44,753 bases of DNA from Streptomyces macrolidinus. GTDB taxonomy: Bacteria > Actinomycetota > Actinomycetes > Streptomycetales > Streptomycetaceae. A program made the position numbers and the translations under genes. Shown one piece after another: positions 30,860-38,961 of the stretch (position 1 is its first letter; each line of letters opens with the position of its first letter). Below the pieces are notes generated by a model, which saw nothing but the letters and a program-made list of their open reading frames with translations, had not been told where the DNA came from and ran no database searches. The stretch lies in the NCBI RefSeq assembly GCF_023887685.1, contig NZ_JAMWMR010000040.1, positions 1 through 44,753 of the forward strand, written 5' to 3'.

Positions 30860-33201
30860 CGGCGGCCCGGGGTGAACGCAACCCCTGGCAGATCCTCGGT
30901 GTGCTGACCATCGGGCTGTTCATGACGCTGCTCGACCTGACCGTCGTGAACATCGCCTTCCCCAGCATCATCACCGACCTCGGCGCGACCCTCGACGAGG
31001 GCCTGTGGACCTTCAGCGCCTACACCCTCGCCTTCGCCACCTTGCTGATCGTCGGCGGCCGGCTCGGCGACTGGTTCGGTCCACGACGCGTCTACCTGGC
31101 GGGCCTCGCCCTCTTCGTCGCCGCGTCGACGGTCTGCGGTGTCGCCGACGACGCGACGGTGCTGATCGCCGCCCGCGCCGTACAGGGACTGGGCGGAGCC
31201 CTCGTGGCCCCCCAGTTGCTGCCGGTCACGGCGGCGGTCTTCCCGCCCTCCAAATGGGGCGCCGCGTTCGGCCTGTCCGCGGCCCTGTCCGGACTCGCCA
31301 TCCTCGCCGGACCCACCCTGGGCGGCATCATCGTCACCTGTCTGAGCTGGCGCTGGATCTTCTACATCAACCTGCCCCTCGGACTGCTCACCCTCTTCCT
31401 CGTCGTACGGATCGTCCCCGACCTCCGGCCGGGCCGCCGCCGGTCGTTCGGCCTCGGCTCGACCGCGCTGCTCATCGCCGGACTGGGCGCCTTCAGCTTC
31501 GCCCTCATCGAGGGGGAACGCCTGGACTGGTCCCCGCTGGTGTGGACGCTGCTCGCCGTCGGCGTGCTGCTGGCCGCGCTGTTCGCCCTCGTACAGCGGC
31601 GCGGCCAGAACGGGAGCGCGCTGGTCCCGTTCGCGCTGTTCCGCAGCAGGAACTTCGCGACGATGAGCGGGGTCATCGCGATCACCGGCTTCGGGATGCT
31701 GGGCACCTTCCTCCCGCTGACCATCTACCTCCAGTCCATCCTCCACATGAGCCCCCTGCGGGCGGGGCTGACCATCGCCGCGATGCCGCTCACCTCGACC
31801 CTGGTGGCCGGTGGCGTGGGCAAGCTCGCCGACCGGTACGGCGGCAGGAACTTCCTGGTCGGCGGGTTGCTGCTGTTCACCACCGGGGTGGTCCTGCTCG
31901 CCGCCGTCAGCACCCCCGACGCGACGACCTGGCGGCTGATCGGACCGCTCGCCCTCGTCGGCCTCGGCACGGGCATGGTCTTCGCCCCGCTCTTCGCGGT
32001 GGCCTTCGCCGACCTGGACCCCCAGCTCTCCGGCGCCGCGTCGGGCGTCATCAACACCGCCCAGGAACTCGGCGGTCTGATCGCGACGGCTGTCGTCGGC
32101 GCGATCCTGCAGGCCCGGCTGGTGGCGGGCATGCGCCACTGGGTCGACCAGCAGGCGCTGGCCCTGCCGGAAGCGGGCCGCGAGCGCTTCAGAGCCGCGT
32201 TCGACCCCCTGACGAGCGGGGCCGTCGACGTGACCACGAGCGGCCCGGCCGCGCTCCCCAAGGGCACCGACCCCGACCAGGTGCGGGCCACGATGTCCGC
32301 CTTCGCCGACGCGTTCGTCTCGGCGATGCGCGAGAGCTACGCGGCCCCGGCCGCCGTCCTCCTCCTCGGCGTCGTCGTCGCCCTGTTCAGCCGCCGCACC
32401 CCGGCCCTCGCCGCCTCGGCGCCCGCACCGCGGACGGCAGCCGCAGCCGCCGGACCGACCGAGGACCCACCTCACGAAAGGACGACCATGCCGGAACAGA
32501 ACACCGCCGAGAGCGGCGAAGGGACCACGATCATCGGTCTCTACCAGGTCCAGCAGGGCAAGGAGGACCAGGTGCGGGAGGCGATCGCCCGGCACTGGCC
32601 GGTGCTCGCCCGCCACGGCCTGGTCACCGGCGCCCCCGCGAAGATCTACCAGGGCGAGTGGGGCGAGGGCACGTTCTTCCTGGAGATCGCCACCTGGACC
32701 GGCGACGAGGCGCTGCACTCCGCCTTCTCGATCCCGGAGATCACCGCCATCTGGCAGGAGATCAAGGACCTCACCGTGGACCGCAACGGCCGCGACGGCG
32801 TGGAGTACCCCGCCGTGACCCGCCTGCCGGCCTTCGACTCCGTCACCCCCGAGCCGTACGACGGCCCGGTCGCCACCGGTGTCGCCATCCACCAGATCCG
32901 GCCCGACAAGCTCGAAGCGATGCGGGAACTGCTGGCACGGGAGTGGAACGTCCTGCTGACCGAGGGGTTCGTCCCGCGCCACCGGCCGCAGGCGTACCTC
33001 GGCAAGGACAAGCACGGCCCGTTCTCGATCTCCATCGTCGACTGGTACGAGGCGTCCGGCCCCGCCAAGGCCTTCATGAACGAGGCGGTCAACGGGCTGT
33101 GGCGCGAGGTCCAGGCGAACACGACGGGCCGAGCGGGACGGCCCGCCAGCGAATACCTGTGGGCCGAGGAGATCAGCAAGGACAAGGGCACCGCGGAGTG
33201 A
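30856..33201 (+). CDS. DHA2-type MFS exporter fused to a tandem alpha/beta-barrel (ABM-like) domain
   Basis: A 781-residue single frame. Residues 1-520 are a 14-helix drug:H+ antiporter: LTIGLFMTLLDLTVVNIAFPS, LGDWFGPRRVYLAG, AARAVQGLGGALVAPQLL (motif C region), RWIFYINLPLG. Residues 545-781 contain two homologous ferredoxin-like halves. The first has GLYQVQQGKEDQVREAIARH, then WGEGTFFLEIATW, then IWQEIKDLT. The second has VAIHQIRPDKLEAMRELLAR, then HGPFSISIVDWYE, then LWREVQANT. An ATG at 32488 with GAAAGGA upstream could start the second domain separately, but no stop codon separates them. This implies a gene fusion, possibly with dual products. The transporter likely exports the cluster product. 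The soluble domain could bind or modify it at the membrane. Confidence 0.85.
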   Translation: MTAARGERNPWQILGVLTIGLFMTLLDLTVVNIAFPSIITDLGATLDEGLWTFSAYTLAFATLLIVGGRLGDWFGPRRVYLAGLALFVAASTVCGVADDATVLIAARAVQGLGGALVAPQLLPVTAAVFPPSKWGAAFGLSAALSGLAILAGPTLGGIIVTCLSWRWIFYINLPLGLLTLFLVVRIVPDLRPGRRRSFGLGSTALLIAGLGAFSFALIEGERLDWSPLVWTLLAVGVLLAALFALVQRRGQNGSALVPFALFRSRNFATMSGVIAITGFGMLGTFLPLTIYLQSILHMSPLRAGLTIAAMPLTSTLVAGGVGKLADRYGGRNFLVGGLLLFTTGVVLLAAVSTPDATTWRLIGPLALVGLGTGMVFAPLFAVAFADLDPQLSGAASGVINTAQELGGLIATAVVGAILQARLVAGMRHWVDQQALALPEAGRERFRAAFDPLTSGAVDVTTSGPAALPKGTDPDQVRATMSAFADAFVSAMRESYAAPAAVLLLGVVVALFSRRTPALAASAPAPRTAAAAAGPTEDPPHERTTMPEQNTAESGEGTTIIGLYQVQQGKEDQVREAIARHWPVLARHGLVTGAPAKIYQGEWGEGTFFLEIATWTGDEALHSAFSIPEITAIWQEIKDLTVDRNGRDGVEYPAVTRLPAFDSVTPEPYDGPVATGVAIHQIRPDKLEAMRELLAREWNVLLTEGFVPRHRPQAYLGKDKHGPFSISIVDWYEASGPAKAFMNEAVNGLWREVQANTTGRAGRPASEYLWAEEISKDKGTAE

Positions 33202-33357
33202 GGTGAGTGCGGCAGAGCGCGAGCGGAGCACCGTGCTCCGCCGCACCCCTCGAAAACTTGTGGCGCCTGGTGTGTTGGGCAGTTCTCGTGGCAGAGGGGC
33301 CGTCGGTCTGCAAGGGTGGAGCCGTTCCCGGTCCGGCTCTTACGAGGATTGGCGCTC
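33202..33357. promoter_or_regulatory. Gap with interrupted palindrome after the exporter
   Basis: GCGGAGCAC (33223-33231) and GTGCTCCGC (33233-33241) form a 9-bp inverted repeat around a single C, 22 bp after the stop. It could be an operator for the GyrI-like gene or a weak terminator. The rest of the 156 bp shows only an upstream GAGGA site for the next gene. Confidence 0.45.
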
Positions 33358-33966
33358 ATGCCCAGCACAGCGAAGAAGATCGATTACAAGCGTGAACTCA
33401 AGACGCTGTACTCCGCCCGTAAACAACCCGCTCTCATCGACGTTCCGCCACTGGACTATTTGGTGATCGAAGGCGCCGGAGGGCCGTACTGCGAGGAATA
33501 CCGGGACGCCGTCGCCGCCCTCTTCGCCGTCTCCTACAAGGCCAAGTTCCTGGCCCGGGATCTCGCCGGAATCGACTTCGGCGTGATGCCACTGGAGACG
33601 CTGTGGCACACGGAAGGGGAAACCACCGGAAAGGGCTCCTGGCGCTGGTCCGCCATGATCATGCAGCCGGAGCCGGTCGACAAGGACATCCTCAACCGGG
33701 CCCTGGAAGCCGTCCTGGCGAAGAAGGAGCGCCCCGCCGCCGTCGACACCGCGGTCTACCAGCGGCTGGACGAGGGGAGAGCGGCACAGCTTCTGTACGT
33801 GGGCCCCTACGACGAGGAGGACCCGGTGATCGACGGGCTGCACGCCTTCATCGAGGAGAGCGGCGCGAAGCCCGACGGCGTGCACCACGAGATCTATCTC
33901 AACAGCCCCGACCGCACGGCCCCCGAGAAGCTGAAGACCGTCATCCGTCAGCCCGTTCAGCTCTGA
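33358..33966 (+). CDS. GyrI-like protein of the Lin2189-type (candidate cyclopropanoid hydrolase)
   Basis: A 202-residue single-domain protein starting at the ATG at 33358. KIDYKRELKTLYSARKQPALIDVPPLDYLVIEGAGG, read in two parts, is the stand-alone GyrI-like opening found in Listeria Lin2189. DAVAALFAVSYKAKF, PLETLWHTEG and YVGPYDEEDPVIDGLHAFIEESG complete the fold, with LNSPDRTAPEKLKTVIRQPV at the end. Proteins of this group hydrolyse the cyclopropane of CC-1065/yatakemycin and protect cells; that is known for the family and inferred here. It sits directly after the exporter and converges with an AraC-GyrI regulator (26-bp overlap), which fits a product-sensing and self-protection module. 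Confidence 0.82.
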   Translation: MPSTAKKIDYKRELKTLYSARKQPALIDVPPLDYLVIEGAGGPYCEEYRDAVAALFAVSYKAKFLARDLAGIDFGVMPLETLWHTEGETTGKGSWRWSAMIMQPEPVDKDILNRALEAVLAKKERPAAVDTAVYQRLDEGRAAQLLYVGPYDEEDPVIDGLHAFIEESGAKPDGVHHEIYLNSPDRTAPEKLKTVIRQPVQL

Positions 33967-34816
33967 CGGGCCTCCGCAGCGGTATCCCCACCTGGGCGAC
34001 CACCCGCGGGCTGTCCTTGGCCGGGCGCTGGTCGAGATAGGCGACGAAGGGCAGCGCGGCGGTCGGCTCCGCCAGGCCGCCCATCACCGCGGCGACGGCG
34101 AGGTGCATATAGCTGAAGGGGAGGAACTCCAGCGGGCCGGAGTGCCGCGCCAGCAACAGCCGCTGCTCCTTGACGACTTGGACGCCGATGCCGTCGTCCG
34201 GCTTGGCTCCGTCCGCCATCGTGACGCCCACGTCGTAGCGCATGGACTCGCCGAGGAACCTCCCCGGGTCGTCGTAGCACAGGAGCACATGGCGGGCGGT
34301 CTCCTCGCTGTCGCCCTGCCGAGCGGACCACCGACTCACCTTGCGCCAGACCGCGTTGACATCGCCGAGCAGGCCGAAGTGCCGGTAGAAGGCGATGGTC
34401 TGCGCGGCCTGCGTGACCGTGTCCAACCCTTCACAACACAAGCCGTACGAGGGCCAGGGGCTCTCCGGCCGAACGGACCGCGTGCTCGCCGGACAGCTTC
34501 CGTAGGCTTCCCGGAACGCTCTGCTGAACGCCGCGGCCGAGCCATAGCCCGCCGCCAGCGCGATGTCGATCACCGGTTCCGCGGTGAAGACCAGCCGATA
34601 CGCGGCCAGTTGCAGCCGCAGCCGACGAACGAAACGCAGCAGCGGCTTTCCCGTGGCGTCACGGAATATACGGCGGAAGTGGTGGGGCGCGGTGTTCGTT
34701 TCACGGGCCAATGACTCGATATCGATATGCGCCCAGCCGTCCCTTACCCAGGCGGACACATACCGGACGGCGTGCATGATGCGCTCGTCATTGCGCGCGA
34801 TGGTGTCGTGCCGCAT
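33941..34816 (-). CDS. AraC-family regulator with GyrI-like effector domain (Rob/SoxS-like)
   Basis: A 291-residue protein. The ATG at 34816 has GGGGGA 6 nt upstream; a TTG 24 bp earlier is less likely. Residues 1-105 are the double helix-turn-helix DNA-binding domain: DIESLARETNTAPHHFRRIF, then VIDIALAAGYGSAAAFSRAF. Residues 130-290 are a GyrI-like ligand-binding domain with CYDDPGRFLGESMRYDVGV and FLPFSYMHLAVAAVM. Proteins of this build activate transcription when the GyrI domain binds a drug-like ligand. Located against the GyrI-like gene at the cluster edge, it may sense the product and control self-resistance or the exporter. Confidence 0.87.
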   Translation of the reverse strand: MRHDTIARNDERIMHAVRYVSAWVRDGWAHIDIESLARETNTAPHHFRRIFRDATGKPLLRFVRRLRLQLAAYRLVFTAEPVIDIALAAGYGSAAAFSRAFREAYGSCPASTRSVRPESPWPSYGLCCEGLDTVTQAAQTIAFYRHFGLLGDVNAVWRKVSRWSARQGDSEETARHVLLCYDDPGRFLGESMRYDVGVTMADGAKPDDGIGVQVVKEQRLLLARHSGPLEFLPFSYMHLAVAAVMGGLAEPTAALPFVAYLDQRPAKDSPRVVAQVGIPLRRPVRAERADG

Positions 34817-35092
34817 GCGTTTCCCCCGCTTCTCCCTCAAGGGAGCTGCCCCGCCGCCTCAGGATTCTCGCCCGCACCTCATGCATCGACCTACGGTGAG
34901 ATCTTCAACACCATCATATTCACCATGCATTCGTATACTGCCCCCTTTTGGCTTGCGTCCGATCGGGTGAATAGCTCGCTCATTTGTGCGGTCACGTGAA
35001 AGGGGTCAGGAGCATGTGAAAGGGGCCTACTCAACGGCATGCGACAGCGGCCTGACGGCATGCGGCAGCAGCCTGTCGGCGTGCGGCAGGGC
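34817..35092. promoter_or_regulatory. AT-richer intergenic patch and repeats
   Basis: 276 bp. Positions 34895-34985 are distinctly AT-richer than the surroundings and should carry the AraC-gene promoter. Two GTGAAAGGGG stretches occur near 34996 and 35016. No ORF is supported. Confidence 0.45.
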
Positions 35093-35096
35093 CTAC
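35034..35096. repeat. Three 21-bp imperfect tandem repeats at the end of the NUDIX gene
   Basis: Units at 35034-35054, 35055-35075 and 35076-35096 follow the pattern ACGGCATGCGGCAGCRGCCTG. The last unit runs into the NUDIX stop codon. Origin and function unknown. Confidence 0.65.
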
Positions 35097-35530
35097 GAAG
35101 CGATGAGGCCGCTGTTCCTCAGCAGGGGCAGCACCTGGTCCCGTACCGCCGGAGCCAGCCGTACGTCCGCCTCGTCACCCGTGATCCACCGCATCTGCGC
35201 CAGCTCGGCCGCGATCTTCGGCTCCTCGTCGATGCTCGCCTCGAAGACCGTCATCCTCATGGGCACGCCCTCCAGGGCCGCCACCGCTTCCACCTCGGCG
35301 AGGAACCGCGGCTCCAGCGCGCGTACCCCCAGCTCCTCGTCCAGCTCCCGGGCCAGCGCCCGCAGTGGCTCCTCGCCCGCCTCGGGCTTGCCGCCGGGCA
35401 GATAGAACACCTCGGGAGCGGCCTTCTTGCTCACCACCAGAAGGCGCCCCTCCTGGACGATCACGGCGGCCACGACCACCAACGTCTCCGCTCCGTCCGG
35501 GCCCGCGGGAACGGTCATGGTCTGCTTCAT
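35093..35530 (-). CDS. NUDIX hydrolase
   Basis: A 145-residue protein. The ATG at 35530 follows GGAG. The NUDIX box reads GGKPEAGEEPLRALARELDEELG, i.e. G-x5-E-x7-RE-x2-EE-x-G with an inserted-residue form (REL-DEEL). The leading YLPGG and the VVVAAVIVQEGRLLVVSKK strand fit MutT/ADP-ribose pyrophosphatase-like enzymes. These hydrolyse nucleoside diphosphates linked to another moiety, with Mg2+. The substrate is not predictable. A small hairpin (CCCCGG/CCGGGG, 35552-35569) lies in its leader. It appears to be a stand-alone gene outside the cluster. Confidence 0.88.
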   Translation of the reverse strand: MKQTMTVPAGPDGAETLVVVAAVIVQEGRLLVVSKKAAPEVFYLPGGKPEAGEEPLRALARELDEELGVRALEPRFLAEVEAVAALEGVPMRMTVFEASIDEEPKIAAELAQMRWITGDEADVRLAPAVRDQVLPLLRNSGLIAS

Positions 35531-35648
35531 GGGAACTCCTTACGCGCACAACCCCGGCTTCACCCGGGGAGGGCAACGTATCGCCGGACCCGCGGACGCC
35601 CGGCAGCGGGGTGTGCCCCCACGGTCAGGTCACCGTCACCGGACAGCA

Positions 35649-35683
35649 CTCCGCCCTGCCGGGCAGAGACCGGCAGGGCGGAG
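35649..35683 (-). terminator. Hairpin terminator after the DAACS symporter
   Basis: CTCCGCCCTGCCGG (35649-35662) pairs perfectly with 35670-35683 around a 7-nt loop. It lies about 43 bp beyond the symporter stop on the minus strand. Confidence 0.82.
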
Positions 35684-35725
35684 GGTGGGGGGATCCGTGG
35701 GGGGTCCGGGGGTGTGTGACGAGGG

Positions 35726-37063
35726 TCAGGCCGCCGCGGTGGCGGCGGGCTGGGGCTCGTCGTGGACGCTCTCGATCTCGTCGACCGGGGACGCCGACGC
35801 GCTGTCGTACTTCGCGCGGTCGAGGATGTTCTCGCGCGCGGAGACGAGGACCGGGACGAGGGCCTGGCCCGCGACGTTGGTCGCGGTACGCATCATGTCC
35901 AGGATCGGGTCGATCGCCAGCAGCAGGCCCACGCCCTCCATCGGCAGGCCGAGGGTGGACAGGGTGAGGGTCAGCATGACCGTCGCGCCCGTCAGACCGG
36001 CGGTGGCCGCCGAGCCGATCACCGAGACGAAGGCGATCAGCAGGTACTCCTTGATCCCGAGCTGGACGTCGAAGATCTGGGCCACGAAGATCGCGGAGAT
36101 GGCCGGGTAGATCGCGGCGCAGCCGTCCATCTTGGTCGTCGCGCCGAACGGCACGGCGAAGGAGGCGTACTCCTTCGGGACACCGAGGTGGATCGTCGAC
36201 TGCTGGGTGACCGGCATGGTGCCGACCGAGGAGCGGGAGACGAAGGCGAGCTGGATGGCGGGCCAGGCGCCCTTGAAGAACTGCACCGGGTTGAGCTTGC
36301 CGGCGAAGGCGAGCAGCAGCGGGTAGACACCGAAGAGGACCAGGGCGCAGCCGATGTAGATGTCGGCGGTGAAGGTCGCGTAGTTGCCGAGCAGGTCCCA
36401 GCCGTACTGCACGATGGCGCGGCCGATGAGTCCGGCGGAGCCGATCGGGGCGAGCAGGATCACCCACCACAGGGCCTTCTGCAGCAGTTCGAGGACGGAC
36501 TCGGAGAGGGTGAGGATCGGCTGGGCCTTCGGACCGATCTTGAGGATCGCGATACCGGCGACGACCGCCATGAAGACGATCTGGAGGACGTTCAGCTCGG
36601 TGAACGGCGTCACGACGTCGGTCGGGATGATGCCCGTGAGGAAGTCGAGCCAGCTACCGGCGTGTTCGGGCTTGGCGCCGTCGGCCGGGGTGAGGGAGGA
36701 GCCGGAGCCCGGGTTGGAGACCAGACCGATGACGAGGCCGATGACGACCGCGATCAGCGAGGTGATCATGAACCAGAGCAGGGTCCGCCCGGCCAGGCGA
36801 GCCGCGTTGTTGACCTTCCGCAGATTGGTGATGGACACCAGGATCGCGAAGAAGACCAGGGGCGCCACGGCCAGCTTCAGCAACTGGACGAAGATGCCGC
36901 CCACCTTGTCGAGGGTGGTGGCGAGCCAGGAGACGTCGTAGGTACGGGCGACATAGCCGAGCACCAGGCCGACGACGAGGCCGAGCAGGACCTGGGCCCA
37001 GAAGGGGACGGGTATCCGGAAGCCGGACTTCGCGGGCTTCGGATCAGCGGTGTTCGTGGACAC
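35726..37063 (-). CDS. DAACS-family symporter (dicarboxylate/amino acid or cystine:cation)
   Basis: A 445-residue membrane transporter. I prefer the GTG at 37063, 7 nt after GGAG, over the GTG at 37069 that almost touches it. Features: about eight membrane helices starting FWAQVLLGLVVGLVLGYV, the hairpin motif SRSSVGTMPVTQQ (HP1), KMDGCAAIYPAISAIFVAQ, and in TM8 DPILDMMRTATNVAGQALV, which keeps Asp, Asp, Arg and Asn of the substrate site. Family substrates are C4-dicarboxylates, Asp/Glu or L-cystine (TcyP type). A Cys-rich leader peptide upstream makes cystine an attractive possibility. The C-terminal tail is acidic and soluble. It has its own terminator. Confidence 0.85.
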   Translation of the reverse strand: MSTNTADPKPAKSGFRIPVPFWAQVLLGLVVGLVLGYVARTYDVSWLATTLDKVGGIFVQLLKLAVAPLVFFAILVSITNLRKVNNAARLAGRTLLWFMITSLIAVVIGLVIGLVSNPGSGSSLTPADGAKPEHAGSWLDFLTGIIPTDVVTPFTELNVLQIVFMAVVAGIAILKIGPKAQPILTLSESVLELLQKALWWVILLAPIGSAGLIGRAIVQYGWDLLGNYATFTADIYIGCALVLFGVYPLLLAFAGKLNPVQFFKGAWPAIQLAFVSRSSVGTMPVTQQSTIHLGVPKEYASFAVPFGATTKMDGCAAIYPAISAIFVAQIFDVQLGIKEYLLIAFVSVIGSAATAGLTGATVMLTLTLSTLGLPMEGVGLLLAIDPILDMMRTATNVAGQALVPVLVSARENILDRAKYDSASASPVDEIESVHDEPQPAATAAA

Positions 37064-37164
37064 GGACACACTCCAGTAGGGACGCGCGGGGGAGAGCTGA
37101 GCGGGACATACGGGAGCGGCGACCGTGGAGGGTCAACGGCGCCGCTGCATCGAGGAGTTCGCGA

Positions 37165-37293
37165 TCAGACGCAACAAGCCGCGGACATGCAGCGGCAGAG
37201 ATCGACATGCAGCCGCTCCACGAGCAGAACGCTCGTGATGGTGCGGCCGACACCACGCGGGGCGTCGAGGCGGCACACGGCTGCTGTCTTCAT
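37165..37293 (-). CDS. Cys-rich putative leader peptide upstream of the symporter
   Basis: A 42-residue ORF ending LVERLHVDLCRCMSAACCV. The RLHVDLCRC-MSA-C pattern is that of the short actinobacterial leader peptides found ahead of sulfur-metabolism operons. Cys at 33, 35, 40 and 41 lie close to the stop, so ribosome stalling at low cysteinyl-tRNA could couple cysteine supply to expression of the gene 102 bp downstream. Translation may start at the ATG at 37293 or at an internal GTG (V25). Identified by reading the minus strand; function inferred from the family. Confidence 0.7.
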   Translation of the reverse strand: MKTAAVCRLDAPRGVGRTITSVLLVERLHVDLCRCMSAACCV

Positions 37294-37437
37294 GACGGAG
37301 ATACTAACACTTCTGCTTTGGGAACATCAAAGCTGTTCTTTGGGGTGGTCTGTGGGTGGTCTGCGGGTGGTATGTGGGCGGTCTGCGGGGGCCCTGTGTG
37401 CGGCGGCCCCCGCAGACCGGCGGGTGATCGCGAACGG
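37294..37437. repeat. GTGGTCTG-type short repeats and spacer
   Basis: Between the leader peptide and the lipase gene, positions 37340-37388 hold four imperfect copies of an 11-bp GTGGTCTGYGG unit. The right end forms the terminator described separately. The stretch near 37300-37335 is AT-richer and is the probable promoter for the leader/symporter transcript. Confidence 0.5.
37379..37419 (-). terminator. Hairpin terminator after the SGNH hydrolase
   Basis: CGGTCTGCGGGGGCC (37379-37393) pairs perfectly with 37405-37419, giving a 15-bp stem and an 11-nt loop, 18 bp beyond the hydrolase stop on the minus strand. Confidence 0.85.
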
Positions 37438-38961
37438 CTATGCGAACTGCTGGTTGGCGGATCCGTTGCAGGCCTGGAGGCGCAGTGGGTCCTCGGCGGA
37501 CGCCACGGTCAGGCACAGCCCGGTCGCGGCGGCCGGACGGATCGTGCCGGACTGGCGGACGAACTGCTGGTTGGCGCCACCGTGGCAGTCCCAGAGGATC
37601 AGCCCCGTACCGGCCGTGTACGCGCTGCCCGGCACGTCCAGGCACCGGTCCTGGCTCAGCTCGGTGTGGAGGGACTTGCGGTCGGTGTCGTACCACCAGT
37701 TCTGGTTGCGCCCGCCGTGGCAGGCCCAGCCGATGACGGCGGTGTCGTTGACGCTGGAGCCGCCCTTGGCGTCCAGGCAGGTGCCGTTCGCCTGGTTCTT
37801 CAGCGGCTTGAAGCTGTCGTCCCAGGCGGTCGGGTACAGCTTGGGGGCCCCGGTGCTGGCGGGGTCGGCGCAACTCGCCTCGGACAGGCCGGAGTTGTAG
37901 ATCTGGGTGAAGCAGGACGCGAAGGCGGCGTGGCCGCGGGCGTTGGGGTGGAAGGACTGGCGGACGGTGTTGGAGTCCGGCGGGAAGTGGTCGCCGAGGT
38001 CCAGCCACAGGCCGCGGACCCAGGTGTTGTCGGTGCAGACCTCATGGCCGTGGAAGAGCCGTGAGTTGTCGAGGTAGGTCGCTCCGGTGTCGAGGGCGGC
38101 CTGTCGGATGCCGCGCTCGAAGAGCGGTACGGCGGTGTTGCGGCCCCAGGCGGCGTCCTGGTCGTAGAAGGTGCAGCCGCCGGGGAGCTTGCCGGGGAAG
38201 TCGGGGTTGTCACCGGTGTCGGGGCTGATGGGGCTCGGATAGCCCATGACCACGAGCTTGTAGTCGTCGCTCGTGTAGCCCGCGCCGGTCATCACGGTGC
38301 GCAGATCCTGGATCGACTGCTCGACCTTGGGGCGCAGCGCGTCGACGCGGGCCTGCCAGCCGGGGGAGTAGGTCGGGTTGCAGGCGCCCTGGCTGAGGAG
38401 CCAGCGCACCACGCAGTCGGTGACGACCGGGGCGAACTCGAGGTCGTCGTTGGCCCCGATGACCAGGACGATCATCTTGATGTGGGTGTTGCGGGCCTTG
38501 ATGGCGAGGTTGTCGCTCTGGACGAGTTCGTCGGCGTACTGCTTGCTGCCGCCGATACGGATGTTGGCGGTGGTGGCGCCGGAACACGCGACGTTGTAGG
38601 TGACGTCGGCGGGGATGCCGGTGCGGTGGATCGCGGAGTCGGGCGAGCGATGGCACCAGTTGTCGGGGCCGTTGGTACCGGCCTCGTAGGTGCCCACGCC
38701 CTCACCGGAGATCTCGCTGTCGCCCAGCGAGATCAGTGAGGTCTTGCGCTGGTCCAGCGGGCGCTCGGCCGGGTCACCGTACAAGGCCGTGGCCTCGGCC
38801 GCGCGGATCTGCTCCAACTCGGCCGGGAGCGGGGCCGATACGGCGGCGGCGGGTGCGGCGGGTGCCGCCCCGGCGCTGGGTGCGCTCAGCCCCAGCAGAC
38901 CGGCGGCGGCTGCCGCGATCGCGGCGACGGTACAGCGGATTCCTGGTCTGGTGCGTCTCAC
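37438..38961 (-). CDS. Secreted SGNH/GDSL hydrolase with C-terminal ricin-type lectin domain
   Basis: A 507-residue exoprotein. The GTG at 38961 follows AGGAGG. A Sec signal peptide is clear: RRTR, then a hydrophobic core TVAAIAAAAAGLLGLSAP and an Ala-rich cleavage region. The SGNH catalytic blocks are ISLGDSEISGEG (Ser; GDSL is GDSE), GATTANI (Gly), VIGANDDLEF (Asn) and FHPNARGH (Asp/His block). From about 380 a ricin B-type carbohydrate-binding domain follows, with three repeats ending NQNWWYD, NQQFVRQ and NQQFA. The enzyme likely deacylates or de-esterifies polysaccharides or lipids outside the cell. It is unrelated to the cluster and has its own terminator. Confidence 0.92.
   Translation of the reverse strand: MRRTRPGIRCTVAAIAAAAAGLLGLSAPSAGAAPAAPAAAVSAPLPAELEQIRAAEATALYGDPAERPLDQRKTSLISLGDSEISGEGVGTYEAGTNGPDNWCHRSPDSAIHRTGIPADVTYNVACSGATTANIRIGGSKQYADELVQSDNLAIKARNTHIKMIVLVIGANDDLEFAPVVTDCVVRWLLSQGACNPTYSPGWQARVDALRPKVEQSIQDLRTVMTGAGYTSDDYKLVVMGYPSPISPDTGDNPDFPGKLPGGCTFYDQDAAWGRNTAVPLFERGIRQAALDTGATYLDNSRLFHGHEVCTDNTWVRGLWLDLGDHFPPDSNTVRQSFHPNARGHAAFASCFTQIYNSGLSEASCADPASTGAPKLYPTAWDDSFKPLKNQANGTCLDAKGGSSVNDTAVIGWACHGGRNQNWWYDTDRKSLHTELSQDRCLDVPGSAYTAGTGLILWDCHGGANQQFVRQSGTIRPAAATGLCLTVASAEDPLRLQACNGSANQQFA

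Noticed and set aside
16630..33201. Aminoglycoside cluster (DOIS-like, NeoA-like, BtrH-like genes)
   Set aside because: There is no aminotransferase of the BtrS/NeoB type, no glycosyltransferase and no carrier protein. The radical SAM type is HemN-like rather than BtrN-like.
30421..33246. 941-codon open frame on the minus strand
   Set aside because: It is opposite the exporter. The Glu/Gly/Arg/Gln-rich translation has no recognisable fold.
34981..35100. CRISPR-like array from the 21-bp repeats
   Set aside because: The three units are contiguous with no spacers and run into a coding end.
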